Assembly: GCA_024704765.1 (NCBI GenBank)
Contig: JAKMXF010000317.1
Location: 248,160-312,159 of the forward strand
Source: Oopsacas minuta
Lineage: Eukaryota > Porifera > Hexactinellida > Lyssacinosida > Leucopsacidae
DNA length: 64,000 nt
Direction of reading: 5' to 3'
Shown: positions 44,946 through 57,172 of the stretch, piece by piece
Layout: the number at the start of each line of letters is the position of its first letter
Position numbering within the stretch: the stretch's first letter is position 1
Notes under the pieces: generated by a model
Databases searched by the model: none
Told to the model about the DNA's origin: nothing
What the model saw: only the letters and a program-made list of their open reading frames with translations
Made by a program: the position numbers and the translations under genes

Positions 44946-47226
44946 TTTGTAGTTCTATCATCTACCCTTCTGGTTACTATATTATTTAAATATGAACATA
45001 GATTACTTTTAATGATATTAAATATTCTATAATGTAATAATATGTATTATTCTAACTTATAAGCCCAATAATGAAAGCAATTCAATGATTAACTTCATTA
45101 TTCTGGGCAAGTCAATATTTGAAATATCTTGAAACTGACAGTTCTGTACTTTCAATACGCTAAAGACGAGTAGGTATACAGCGAAATGGTCGCCACGCCA
45201 TATTATTGGTTAGTTAAGTCGTGCTCTATGGGGCCAGGTCCAAATGCCTCCAGAATTGTTTATTCATGAGTTGAGATATAAGTGATGTTCACGTCTTGGT
45301 CCACCATTTTTCTATCAATGACTATTATTTGCTATTTACAAGGATGCACCTGAATAGTTCAAGCTATGTTTGTTTCAACCCAGTATTGTTTGGCGAATAT
45401 CAGTTCTCGGTATTCGGTTGATCGAATCTGGATGTTATCAGTAGTTTTAGGTTCTGTTGCCATAGTATTTGTATTCACTTCGAATTACAGGGTGGTTAAC
45501 ATGGTTGAATAAAGAGGCTAACTGCTGCTGTTATTATTCGTCTAAACAAAAATGGTGTTTTTTAGTGCAACTCCAATAGGGAGAGACATAATGGGATAGA
45601 CGAGGTACGACGTCTGTACGTCCGACCGCGGCCGTGCGAAATCTAGCATTCCTATTAACATGAAAATTGGCATACATATACACTTCGTGTCGGAGAATTA
45701 CACCTCGGGTATGAATTTTCTAAAGTGAAATTTTCACACCTTTTGGGTGATTAATCATATTTTCACCACTATCTATGTAAATTCAAAAGCATGCAAGAGA
45801 TTAGGATTCAACATGGTGTCAGGAGTAATTGGATGCGTAGAATCCGATTTTGAGATTTTGAGAGCCTAAAATGAACAAATTCACAGGTTTATCATGTGAT
45901 TAATCATATATTCACACATTTTGGCATATATTTCTTAATTATGCTAAGAATCGCGCATTCTAAATAGAACTTCCACGGTTCGCTTGCCCGCGCTGTGCGG
46001 CTTGCGACACAGAGTGTTCGCATTGGGCTAGGCAATTCGTGCCTCGAATTAAGCAAGGTATATATATAAGTATCAACATATTCACAAAAATCTGTTGACA
46101 TTTCATATTTGGAATCAGCGTACCGATTACCCAGTATATGGTTGATAGCAAGTTTCTAGGATTGATTAGAAAATTGTTTGCTCAAAACACCTAAAAACAA
46201 CATATTCACAATACCTTGTTGCTGCATAGCCTACTAAAGATAAGGCCTGATCACTACTTTGGACCAGCCATAAGAGGAAGTGGATGTATTTTGATGGGAA
46301 ATTCTATAATCGCTGATTATGAGAAACTGGTACATTTTCACCTTAATACATGTATTATTGACATGTAAGAATTTTTGCAGATCGAATGGAAGTCATCTGT
46401 TAGCGTAATTGATAAAAAAATTGTCATGATAAAGTTAGCATTTTCATTGTGCTGACTATACTTTAGTATAGTGGCCCAGTATTGAAATGGGTGCCTATAT
46501 TTTTTTCCCTCCGTAAAAGCCCAGCAGCCAAAACTGGATAGAATTAAGGTGATATATGGTGTGAGAACTATTGAAGATATTCGTCGGGTGTGCTTCTCCC
46601 CTTTGCTAATCAATCTGACACCAAGTGCCACTATTTCACACTGGTCAAACTTTTGTCTGGCCTCTAGCAAAAAATTATGAAAGGAAAGGTGCCAAAATTT
46701 TCACACCTTTATGAAAGAGAAAAATTCTACACCTTCGTACTCTTCAAGAATTTTTATATTTGTGATGGTTTTTCTCGCTTGAAGTAAATGAAAGATATTC
46801 ATTATATAACACTACGTCATTGGTAATAATTCTATTGTTCTTAGAAGTTAATATGCATTGATTGAATATCTAAATTTAGCGGTAACTTTAATTATTTCAA
46901 ATATATTTATGAATATAATATTTTTCAAATTAACCATGGATAATTTAAACGACATGTATTTGCCCGATTATCTAACCTTTGAATAATCGTAGAAGATTAT
47001 TCTAAACAGCAAAAGGGGGTAATTCAATACGCTGATTCCGAATTTAACACTCTTGAATTTGTACCGATGATATCTCCTCCAGTATTCCCTTCTATTAATA
47101 TTATTTAGTCAACTGATAATTGCTGCAAACAAATAGAATATATATTGGTTGGATGATCATATTAATTTGTAAATAAATTGTTGGATGGATTTTAAATCCG
47201 AGCGGAGTGAGGAAAAAATACAAAAG
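44946..47226. other. Intergenic, no supported gene
   Basis: Only short chance ORFs. 46000-46045 shows 'gcttgcgacacagagtgttcgcatt' near 'cgtgcctcgaatt', reminiscent of the hairpin-rich tail of the Helitron-like family, but no complete copy is present. Confidence 0.4.
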
Positions 47227-47381
47227 TGCAACCTGTGCGACAGTTTAGTCTATTAAATTCAATTTGTTTAAAAAGTGGCACTATTAATTGGATTAAACCT
47301 AACCTTTATAGTGCCTCCAATTAATAGTGCCACTTTTTAACAAATTGGATTTAATAGACTAAGCTGTCGGCACAGGTTGCA
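47227..47381. mobile_element. 155-bp near-perfect palindromic MITE
   Basis: Arms of about 65 bp start 'TGCAACCTGTGCGACAG' and end with the inverse, around a short centre. It has no coding capacity. A related fragment lies near 32240. Confidence 0.65.
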
Positions 47382-47987
47382 ATTTTTATTTCTTTATTCA
47401 TCACACAGACCATGGATGTCATATGTTTCGCCAATTTCCACTTATAACTCGATAATCGTGGATATTATGGTCGAATCAGGATAGCCATTTTATAGTATAC
47501 ACCCAACTTCCCATACCATGTAAGAAAATAGGTAGAGTATTTCCTTCCATCACTATAATAACCTGCTAAAGGAGTATTTTGTTTGATATAATGTGTGGTA
47601 ATAATACTTGGTAGTGGGTGTGCATACACAAATTCGATGGCATCCTTGTATCACACATAAATGTGGATTATAGAGTAAACTGTTAATCCCTTGAATAGCA
47701 GACGGACAGATTATTAATTTCAAGGCCCCTTTTGAAGGAATTTACGAATTATGTAAACACGTAATCTCTCACACTCCACAACCCTCAATCTTCTACTACT
47801 ATAGCTATAGCTGATAGAGATTACAATGAGTCAAAATATATTCGAAATTGATCCATAAGAATCAAAGATTCACAAAACAATTGCTTGCTGTGTGATCCAT
47901 CTCGCCATAAGACGGAGTGTAAAACATTCAGTTTAATCAGGTTTCCCTTCGTAAACAAATCCAACATTTCACGATCATCTTCTGGTT

Positions 47988-48191
47988 TTATTTGGCTTGG
48001 GAGTCCCGGTTTATGTACAGAGGTGAGCAGTGGTTGCCAAATTTCTCGATGATTTTCTCTGCAAAATATTTACATCCTTGTGGTCCAATCAACTTTAATT
48101 CGCCCTTCCAAGTAAATGTCACACCAATTCCTTCTCCGGTAGTCCTCGTAAAGAGATATACTGCCTTTTGTAAGCAATCACGAGCGTTATC
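47988..48191 (-). other. Short coding-like segment, family unknown
   Basis: About 67 codons are open with protein-like composition ('VTFTWKGELKLIGPQGCKYF', 'AEKIIEKFG') and then a TAA. There is no ATG in frame. It may be the last exon or a fragment of an unrecognised gene or element. Confidence 0.3.
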
Positions 48192-48286
48192 TTATATGTA
48201 CGATACTGTTTTCTTGAACTGTAGTTATGACGTCACTAAGCCTTTCTGGCAGTTATAGTTGTAATTGTACTTATTCCTGTGCACAA

Positions 48287-48600
48287 TATTATTATTATCC
48301 ACAAATTATTACGTCATCATAACTACGAAAATTGAATTTCCCCAAATTTCGAGAAGTTTTGAATTTCTTAATACACGAGAAGTGCCGAAATTGCTAACCA
48401 AAAGCCACGTAATAGCTCCATTATTACCACAAAAGGACATTAAATAATATGGATGGACCATGGACAATATAAATTAAAATATCCGCAAAAATTAACCATG
48501 AGGCACGTAGTGTCAATATATCTCGTCGCGTAGCGACCAAAAGTACTGACATTGTAGCTGCTTCCTACTTATGCTAAAACAAGGGACAAAGCTTAATATA
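48287..48600. repeat. Dispersed repeat B, uninterrupted copy
   Basis: Matches 16200-16384 plus 17284-17410. The position corresponding to the foldback insertion is near 48462-48470. A hairpin with 18-bp arms follows at 48647-48707. Confidence 0.7.
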
Positions 48601-49173
48601 TTATTTCAATGCCGAATTATCATATATTAGTACTATTAAGGATAGGAATTGGTTATAAGAACATTTTTCTCTTTTCTCTGCTCCCGATGATGTTCTTATA
48701 ACCAATTACTACTGTAAGTCTAAGTGTTACTAAAAAAGTCATTTAGTGTTGGCTGGCTCAACTCTTGAACTTGGAGTCAGCACAAGAATATATCGTGGTT
48801 TCGATTGTAGATGCCTCTTTTCCATTTTTTGAACATTTTCTAGCGGCACTATCGCCTCTTTACAATGTTCAGGATAAAATGGAGAGGTAACCTCAACACA
48901 TAGCAGGACGTCCCACCAAAAACGGGACAGTTGGAAAGTATGCTGATTCATAATTCATGAATAAAGCATCATCTTCGAGTCTAGTAATTTTTAAATTAAT
49001 TATTGCTAAAGCAATTTAGCTATGGCAACAAGTGTATGTGCTGTTGAGTTAGTAATGTTCCAACTTATTTCACATAAGTTCAGATGAATAAATGTGAACT
49101 GATATTTTTGCAATTAATTAAATGAAAGTAAATTTAATAAGATGTTTGGCATTGTTTTTGCTTGCACAAGTGG

Positions 49174-50313
49174 TCAATGTCTTCCAGTACACTTGATGTA
49201 GCTATATGAAGTATTCCGGTAGGATGTTCGTCTGTCAATTTTGATCTCGTGATTTGTTTTAACGATTTTCATTCTTGAAAAAAACTGTTCGCAGCAATAT
49301 GTATTGCCTAACAGTGCAATGAAACGAAGTACAAATTGCGAGATATTTGGATAGGATGATGAGGCAACATGTTCACGATAAAATGTTTGGAGGTCATGTT
49401 CAGCGAAACCCCTCTTCAAATCACTGTCACTTTGAATGTCAATTAGTTCCAATTGGAACATCTCATGAGCATCATTGACATCAATCCCAAATGGATCTGA
49501 AAACAATTCATTTCTTAGATTCCAATGAGAGCAGAATACTTTTTCATACTTCACTATCGTTCCATCCCTAGTAGATAGAGAAATGTACAACTTTCTTGTT
49601 AATCAACTGAGTATGAATCAATTCTAATTTTTGAATGAACGCTTCTACATCGTCGTGGTCAATCCTACTTCTGTAAGAAAGGCCTGAATTTCTGTGATTG
49701 AGTCCCTTAGATCTAATGAAATTGACGGTATAAACAACTTTTTCCATCACATGTTTCATCTTTAGGGTTTTTGCACACAGTTGTTGTTGGTGAATGATGC
49801 AGTGATGTGTAATGACTTCATGGGATATATATTTAAGCATTAGACTAGTGAATCCTTTATGCTTTCCTATCATCACAGGGGCTCCATCTGTTCTTATGCC
49901 ACAAAATTTTGTCCGGACTTAGATTGAATTTAATTATTACATGTTTTACTTCGTCGAAAATGTCTTGTCCTGCTGTTGTGCCTTTCATCGGACATAGGTC
50001 GAGCAGTTCTTCAACTACTTCAAAACCTTTGGTCCCAACGACTTTTTGTCAGAACATACTACAGATGTAAATATGTTTAAACAGTCTTTCACAAATCTCC
50101 ATCAGATAATGGTTTCCCTCTCTTCGCTATTGCTTCTGTTATTAAAAAGCTGACCTTGGTAGCTGCCTCGGAACTCTTGTAGCTTTGACATATCAGGCAC
50201 AATATGACCTCATTGTGCTCGATTACAAAATAATCATTCGTTCAAGATCCTTTGAAAAGTCGACATTCTCCATCAATTTTCCTTTTATTGGCAGTAGACA
50301 TCGGACTAGCCAT
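49174..50313 (-). pseudogene. hAT transposase relic (GTF2IRD2/ZBED-like)
   Basis: The N-terminus (ATG at 50313) reads 'MASPMSTANKRKIDGECRLF', then a stop, then 'VIEHNEVILCLICQSYK', the usual opening of this hAT lineage. The middle contains 'CGIRTDGAPVMIGKHKGF' near 49880. The end has 'FIALLGNTYCCEQFFSRMKIVKT', a variant of the C-terminal hAT dimerisation motif. Several stops and frameshifts are present. Terminal repeats were not found. Confidence 0.7.
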
Positions 50314-50773
50314 CTTTGTTCTAATTAGTTAGGAAATAAATCACGAATATGAAAATAGATATTATGTTGAGGTATTTACGTATGCTAATTTTGATATGTT
50401 TGGAAATCATATAAAACGAGTGTTGAATATAAAATTTGCCGTTTTAAGATGGCAAAATGCGTGAAAAGATACCTCAATATGTCTGGACAAATCACTGAGA
50501 TGAAACTGGTAACATATAAATTGATCAATACAATGTAATCGACAAAAAAATTGGATATTTAATAGAAAGAGGTAATTCGATTTGGTTTGTAGTCATTATG
50601 GTATTGGTAGTAATGATCTACGTTCGTTTTACAAGGCAGGCGGGCCGTAGGTTGGAAACCCCAGATCTATATGGACCCAAGATTTATATAGATAAAATGA
50701 AGGAAATTGTGGCTTCCCTTTCTTCAAACGGGCTCCTCTAGTTAAATTTATTACAATTAGATAATATAGATAA
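50314..50773. other. Intergenic, nothing recognised
   Basis: No gene or bounded repeat. Confidence 0.35.
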
Positions 50774-51437
50774 TCTATATTATTAAATCTCAATGATTGT
50801 TTGTTTGTTTGTCCGTTGTCAAGGAAAGGATTTACGGTATGCAATTTTGAAATTGTAGCATAACTATGTATTTATCGTGTTTACCAAGGAAGTAAATAGA
50901 ATTCAATAAAACTTCACTAAATATATCGAACATGCTGGATCCGATTTTCACACTTTTGGATTAATCATATGTAAATTTATTGTTGTTTTTATGAATATAA
51001 AGTAAAAAAATTATCCAAATCTCGAAATATACTACATGCTTCCTCTAAGCGCTACAAAGGGGGTTGATCTTACAAATAATACAATAACATATATGCCATA
51101 TACGTACCGTAAAATGGGGCAACTTTGGGCTAAATATTGAAGTTCTCAAGATATTTCGGAGTAATTCAGTATTAAATTTCAATATGACCAGGCAAATGTA
51201 ATTCAAATATTCTAATATGCGTGGTCATTTTGAAGCTTTATACTGAATCACGTCGAAATTTCTTGAGAACTTCAATATTTCGGCTAAAGCAAACCCAGTG
51301 GGCCAAAGTAGCCCCATTTTACGGTATCTAAATATATCTATAATATACTACTCAAAGAGGCCGTCAAATTGGAGAATAATGGATACCTCGAGGCGCAATG
51401 CAGCAAGTTCATCGCGAAACGACGAGACAAAGGTTCG
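50774..51437 (+). repeat. Helitron-like dispersed repeat, copy 5 with nested MITE
   Basis: It starts 'TCTATATTATTAAATCTC' after A and ends 'aaaggttcg' before T. A 218-bp TA-flanked MITE (51107-51324) is inserted inside. Confidence 0.7.
51107..51324. mobile_element. 218-bp MITE, CCGTAAA family
   Basis: Termini 'CCGTAAAATGGGGCAACTTT' and 'AAAGTAGCCCCATTTTACGG' are flanked by TA. Same family as 6872-7106. Confidence 0.85.
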
Positions 51438-51965
51438 TAGATTATAAATATTTGGATGTTTGAACTGCCAATTTGAAAAAATTATTTATGAATGGTATGA
51501 CTATGAGTGATAGATATATAGTATTTGATTATTGACGTATCTCAGAGGTAATTTTGGATTAAAAATTTCAATCGGGAGTTCATATATTTGCAGTTTCTCG
51601 GAGGTTGTCCTATCTCAGAAGTTCAAGAACTACTATTTGTATAGGAAAATCAATCGGTGGAATGGGATGGTGCCGTATCTCGGAGGTCCCGCTTTCGGAG
51701 GTTTACCTGTATACATCCCTAATTGAGTTGTATTATGGATCTCCCACTGTCCCGGATCTTCTAGTCTTTCATGACAGCGTTTATTGTGTTCACACGTTTC
51801 TCAAGATCCTATAGTCTTTGTGTCATTAATTCCAGACAGCTTTTATTATGTTCTTCACGCTTTGCAGGATCATAGCATTCTAATACACTAAGGTAATGGC
51901 ATTAACTTTTTTCTTGGACCAGGGATTGGTTAAACGCTTTTGGGATTGTTATACTGGAGTTGTAT

Positions 51966-52515
51966 TCTCATCGCTTCGCAATGAACTCGGAGCATGCGCC
52001 TCGAGTTATTCAACGGACAAACAACAATTGAGATTTAATTATGTTTTTACAATATATTCAGATTCAGCATACTCGAGTATGGCAGTATAGTCGTTGAAAG
52101 AATGATTCTACAACAATTTTGAAATTTGTTTACTTTATGTACCTAAAAGTAAACAAATATTCACAATATGTTGTTTACAATACCATATTCAGAGTCAGTA
52201 TACTCGAATACCCCAGTATAGTCGTTGAAATTATGATTCTATCTCAATTTTGAAATTTGTTTACTTTATATTCATAAAACCAACAATAATTTACATATGA
52301 TTAATCCAAAAGTGTAAAAATCGGATTCAGTATGTTCGATATATTTAGTGAAGTTTTATTGAATTCTATTTACTTCCATTATAAGCACGATAAATACATA
52401 GTTATACGACAATTTCAAAATTGCATACCGTAAATCCTTTCCTTGACAACGGACAAACAAACATACAAACAAACAGACAAATAAACAAACAACAATTGAG
52501 ATTTAATAATATAAA
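51966..52515 (-). repeat. Helitron-like dispersed repeat, copy 6
   Basis: An inverted copy resembling copy 2, including the internal second 'attaaatctcaattgttg' (near 52040) and the hairpin tail, which is cut short near 51966. 51438-51965 between copies 5 and 6 holds no recognised gene. Confidence 0.65.
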
Positions 52516-53027
52516 TAATGCAAATACTGTTTACCATACACCATGGTTAAGAATCGAAATTATCATATTTATAGTTTCCCACATTATTCTATCATTCTTT
52601 TGGAAATTCAGAAGTCAACAACCCTGTTAGTTATTGAGAAACTTTAATCACCAATAAAACCTATATTGACTTTCCATCAATTCGTAATACTTTCTAATAA
52701 CCAAAACATGATACATCCAGAGATAAATGCATTTTACGATAGGATAAAGGGGTGAAATTTGATATACACATTTTTCTGTATTCGCCTAAAATAGATTTCA
52801 AACATATCCTCATTAAAATTATACGTTGAAAATACGTGTTTTTGATACCCGATTTCCATGGGCCATATTTTTGTAAACATGATCGCGTGATCGACATTTA
52901 GGGACGTCGTACGTTGCAATGGTATGGCTCAACAGAGAACGTGATATTAAAAGTACTCTATTCTAATGAGAATCTACAGGTTATAATAAATTCTGAATCA
53001 TACTAAATTCTGAAGCGAGAATAGGAT
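52516..53027. other. Intergenic downstream of RPL14
   Basis: No gene supported. It should contain the RPL14 3' UTR and polyadenylation site. Confidence 0.35.
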
Positions 53028-53450
53028 CTATTTCTTTTGTTTTTCCTTCAGCTCTTTTCGAACCTTTGCAGCTGAAATGCTAACAATTCTACTTTTCCTC
53101 TGCTTCAACTTCTTCAGCTTGAATCGATCAAAGTCATTCAGATTCTTTCTGATTTTCCTCTTCTCTAATTTCTTTGCCCAAGATGTAGTTTTCCATTTAT
53201 CTCCAATCCCTCCAACATCTAGAGCCTGCTTTACTACTTTTTGCCCGGCTGAATGCGGAAATTTCACTTTCATCCCAGTAAGCTTAATATTTTTTAGCCT
53301 GAAAGGCATCCTAGGTACCCCCATTGTAGACCCATCAATCAGAATCCTGTTCTGGTCGATAACATCAACGATCGCTGCTAACTTACCAGTGTAAGGGCCT
53401 TGTGTGATCAAGATTATACGGCCTACTTCAACAAACTTGTCGAAAACCAT
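53028..53450 (-). CDS. RPL14: 60S ribosomal protein L14 (eL14)
   Basis: A component of the large cytosolic ribosomal subunit. The 140-residue protein starts 'MVFDKFVEVGRI' and contains a KOW-type segment ('GPYTGKLAAIVDVIDQNRILIDG'), 'MPFRLKNIKLTGMKVKFPHSA' and a lysine/arginine-rich tail, in the usual eL14 order and at the usual length. The open frame continues upstream, but the ATG at 53450 matches the family start and follows a pyrimidine-rich stretch ending 'TTTACCAG' by four bases. It is single-exon and intact. It lies between repeats, with the Rel gene 1.9 kb upstream on the same strand. Confidence 0.92.
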   Translation of the reverse strand: MVFDKFVEVGRIILITQGPYTGKLAAIVDVIDQNRILIDGSTMGVPRMPFRLKNIKLTGMKVKFPHSAGQKVVKQALDVGGIGDKWKTTSWAKKLEKRKIRKNLNDFDRFKLKKLKQRKSRIVSISAAKVRKELKEKQKK

Positions 53451-54432
53451 TTTACTGGTAAAACAATGAGCTAAGTTTAGGAGAGAAAAAGCAAAAAATG
53501 TGGCAGACATAAAGTTACATTTTGAGAGTGATTGTGAGTCCCCCTCAATTTCATGAACCATAGCTGAATACAGTAGAAATAAATTCGTACCGAATTTTTC
53601 GGTCAACTCATCCATATTATTGTCAGTCAACAGGCGATTTTGGGCACTAATCGTCTTTAATTTTGGTCAACTCGTACCTCTTACGCTTACTTCGACCAAC
53701 TCTCTTCTATTATTTTCAACTCGTGCCAAATTTAGGTACTAATCGTCCTTAAGGTTATTAATTTTAGAGAACTAAACTCTGGTTGTCCACTATCTATGTT
53801 CAGGTGTATAATCACAATTAATTTTAGCAATATTCTGTATAGGGTCCAGATAATTGGGTGCACTACTTTGAGTGTTTTGGCAAAAAACAGAAAATACTCC
53901 ATATTTGGATAAATGGATGACCATGTGAATGATCATGTGGGCAATTATCTGAGGATTCGAAACTTGTATCCACGAAACATATACAACAGATCTATAAATG
54001 CACAATTCAAATTTGTGTCTTAACTCCCTCATTATGTTTGTCCATCACCATTTTGAGCCATTTTGATTTCTATACATTATTCTCTGTGATAATGTATGTA
54101 GTTATAATACATTCGGACCGGGCTCATGTCGAAAATATATCCCTGTTACGATCATGCGTCTTCTAAGTTATACCATAGCATACTATACATAAAGCTAAAC
54201 AGTAATTTGTAGATTTTGGACTAGGGATACGATATCCGATATAGCAATGACAAGTGATTTCTATATTGCAGAAATGGCGCATTATTGCCAGAATAAATGT
54301 ATTGCAGATTTGTAGAGCCACAAATTATCAATTGTTTTATGCTAAAATATTTCAGGAATGTGTCAAAATATATGTTTAATAAGCCTTTATTTAGTAAAAT
54401 ATGCTAGTCTTTGATCTCTTGTAAAGTGAAAT
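53451..54432. other. Intergenic upstream of RPL14
   Basis: No gene supported. The promoter of RPL14 would be expected here. No repeat is bounded. Confidence 0.35.
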
Positions 54433-54947
54433 TATTGCGTCTTACACTTCACAGATAATTTATGAAATGATTCATAGATTTATACAAAATGTCAAAAATT
54501 TGTAATACAAAAGTTGACTCGTTCTTGAGGTACAGTAGAGACCAGGGATGACACGTTTTTATGAATATCCAATTATAACTCTATAATATTTCAAATTTCA
54601 CCAATTGCCAATTTGTAGTAAATACCCGACTTCCCATACCTTAATAATACATTTTGACATGATAACTCTTAGCAAATGTGACATCATAGTGAATATGTCC
54701 TATTATGCTAATTTTAACTTTACGCAATTATCTTAAAATGTATTATCAGGTTATCGGAAGGTATTTACTACAAATTGGCTATCCTTAATTATAATTTGAA
54801 GGATTATAGAGTTATAATTGGATATTCATAAACATATGCCATCCCTGGCTTCTACTATACCTTAAGAACGAGTCATTTTGTATTAAATCTATGAATCATT
54901 TCATATATTATCTGTGAATTGAAAGACGCAATATTATCGCTATTCAC
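54433..54947. mobile_element. Foldback/MITE element, about 515 bp
   Basis: Long inverted arms of about 220 bp ('attgcgtctt', 'atgaatatccaattataact' and 'caatttgtagtaaatacc', each present inverted in the other half) flank a short centre. Fragments of the same family lie at 17440-17530, 47440-47520 and probably 63870-64000. Confidence 0.7.
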
Positions 54948-55391
54948 GCCTTGTATTTCCATATCATCAAATAAAATAAATATAAATATACATGATACTT
55001 CAAGCACGTACTTATTACAGTCGTTTCTTGACTAATATAGACAAAATCGGATCATTTTATCACAGGGTAATTTTAATTATCACAGGTTTTGTCCTCGAAA
55101 ATTATGCAAATTGTATACAAATAGGCTTTGCCTGTAAATACATTCGGATTATTTTGTCTATCGGATAAGTTTATCTTCATTCTTCGTCTAAAAATGGACA
55201 AAAACAATTTCTCTTGTGGATTTAGATTGAAATATCGAATACAAATACTTAGAATTCTTGCGTTGACTAAAGTCAAGATGTGAGGAATGTGCCAATCGAA
55301 TCGCGAGGTTCATTAGTAAATTTAACTTCCCATCAAGTATCTAATGCTGATTAAGAGAACAACAATCATACTCATATATACATATACAAGA

Positions 55392-56791
55392 TCATTCAGA
55401 AGAATCAATCAGTCTAGTGTAGTAGAAATAAAATCTATAAAAATAAAAAAACTCACAAATTGTAGGATATAAATACCTACTCACATTTTCATGTTGTCAT
55501 GCGATGAGTTGGATGCTCGGGGTCCAGAGTAAGGAGATTGATGAGAACGTTGCATGTCGTGTTGGTAGAAAGGTGAAGGCGTGCTAGAATAATCCTGGCT
55601 TTGAAGAGGTGGAATATGAGGTGTATTGTCTGGTTGGGGAATGTAACTAGGATGAAATGGAATAGGGGTATTATGAGGGTACTGAGAGTAAGAGGAGTTA
55701 GAAGAGTAATTAATATCACTAGGCATGTCAGTTATATTATGAAGCTGGTAATTTGGTACGCCACTTGCAGTGAGGAATTGAGTAGGCTGATGATAGTAAG
55801 TTTCGAAATTAGTGTCCATTGGTATTTCTTGTCGAGAATAAAGAGTAGGTGGCATTGTAAAAGTGAAATCGAAAGGGAGACTCTGATCACTTGGATTTTT
55901 TTTTCTCCGGATACAAACCTTAGCATTAACTTCACATTGTCCGTGACTACGACATTGGGGAGTTTTGAAAACAATCACATGCTGATGGTATACATCAGTA
56001 CCTGAAAAGGTGCCATTCCCTATGATTTTTTCACCTTGCTCTGAATAGAAGATAACCTCTATATCATGCCTCTCAATCTTATCACAAATCAGGAACACTT
56101 CTTCTCCGCCCTCCATACTACCACTTATACGACTTATCCTGTGTATCTTGAGAGGAGCAGTGGCAGATGCTTTGCAGTCATAAATAGGATTAGAATACTC
56201 CCTCAGTTGCACGATTTGGCCGTTGCAAGCAACATAGGCTCGGAAACACAGACGAACAACATTGTTAGCAGCTGACATAGATCCAGCATGATTCACAAAA
56301 ACTTGTAAATTAGGAATTTCTTTCTTAAACCGGGACACGTCGAATTGAGTATGATGTTTAGTCCATCCTGTCATCATCCCTATGTATTGAGATATCCCTT
56401 GCTGGCGCAATAACTCACATTGAGCTAATTTACAACCAAGAATTTCATTCTTATCTTGAATCTTAGTATGAAGTATGCTAATTCCTTGAATTGAGTGAAT
56501 AACATCTCCTCTATTGTTAGGTCTCAATTCTTCTAAGTATTCTCCATTGAATACGCTCTTCCCATGCAGATTGTGCATATGCACTTCTTCAGAATCCTCT
56601 GCACATAGTGAGACATGGAGGTAGACCGTTGTATTAGGAAGACATTGTTCGATCTTTATTGTAGGGAATGTCTTCTTGTCTTTTGTGCTTGTCGCTCCTG
56701 TGATAGGTCCATGCGCTGAACCTTCACAAAGATATCTGAATCTATAACCCTTCTGGAGAGGTTGTTCACAAATGGAAAGTACTGGATTCAT
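55392..56791 (-). CDS. Rel/NF-kB family transcription factor
   Basis: NF-kB/Rel proteins dimerise and bind kappaB sites to drive immune and developmental genes. The N-terminal Rel homology domain (about residues 4-195) shows the DNA-binding loop 'YRFRYLCEGSAHGP'. The dimerisation/IPT domain (about 203-313) contains 'SNPIYDCKA', 'MEGGEEVFLICDKIERHDIEV' (split) and 'DVYHQHVIVFKTPQC'. A basic 'RRKK' at 295-298 may serve nuclear import. The last about 120 residues are rich in P, S, Y and Q, like an activation domain. The first exon ends at a consensus GTGAGT. A 50-nt intron (55484-55435, ending TTTTTATAG) leads to a 14-residue tail and stop at 55392. No ankyrin repeats are visible. The ATG follows 'GGCTTAG' directly. 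Confidence 0.9.
55435..55484 (-). other. Predicted 50-nt intron in Rel gene
   Basis: It has donor GTGAGT and an acceptor after a strong T-run (TTTTTATAG). The downstream exon is only about 43 bases before a stop. If the intron is retained, the protein ends three bases into it. Confidence 0.6.
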
Positions 56792-56835
56792 CTAAGCCAA
56801 ATAGAAATGAAATTTAAGGTAGTATAAATTGGTGG

Positions 56836-56881
56836 ATGTTATTATGTTATTATGTTATTATGTTATTATGTTATTATGTTA
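56836..56881. repeat. 8-bp microsatellite (ATGTTATT)n
   Basis: Five to six tandem copies of ATGTTATT just upstream of the Rel gene. Confidence 0.85.
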
Positions 56882-57172
56882 CACTATAATAGACTGATTT
56901 GACAAAAATAGGCCACTCATTTATGTTTATTAGATATTTAACCATGGATGGTGGATTTCGTGGATTTTTGTATTATAGAAATCCTCCCTCAAATCCTAAT
57001 AACTTCAATGATTGAAGTCCGATCCCAACATTATTACAGTTATTATTGTAATCCCCCTTACATGTATTGTTTGTAATGTTTCAGGAGTGATTATACAATT
57101 GTTTTAGATTAATAAGCATGACTATCATAATACACTTAGCATTACGTGATGAGTATGAATAGAATAACAATA

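Noticed and set aside
47992-48258. Plus-strand 88-codon ORF
   Set aside because: It is the shadow of the better minus-strand segment and has no recognisable features.
55073-55276. Minus-strand ORF below the Rel gene as its next exon
   Set aside because: The translation shows no ankyrin pattern, and the 50-nt intron leads to a stop before reaching it.
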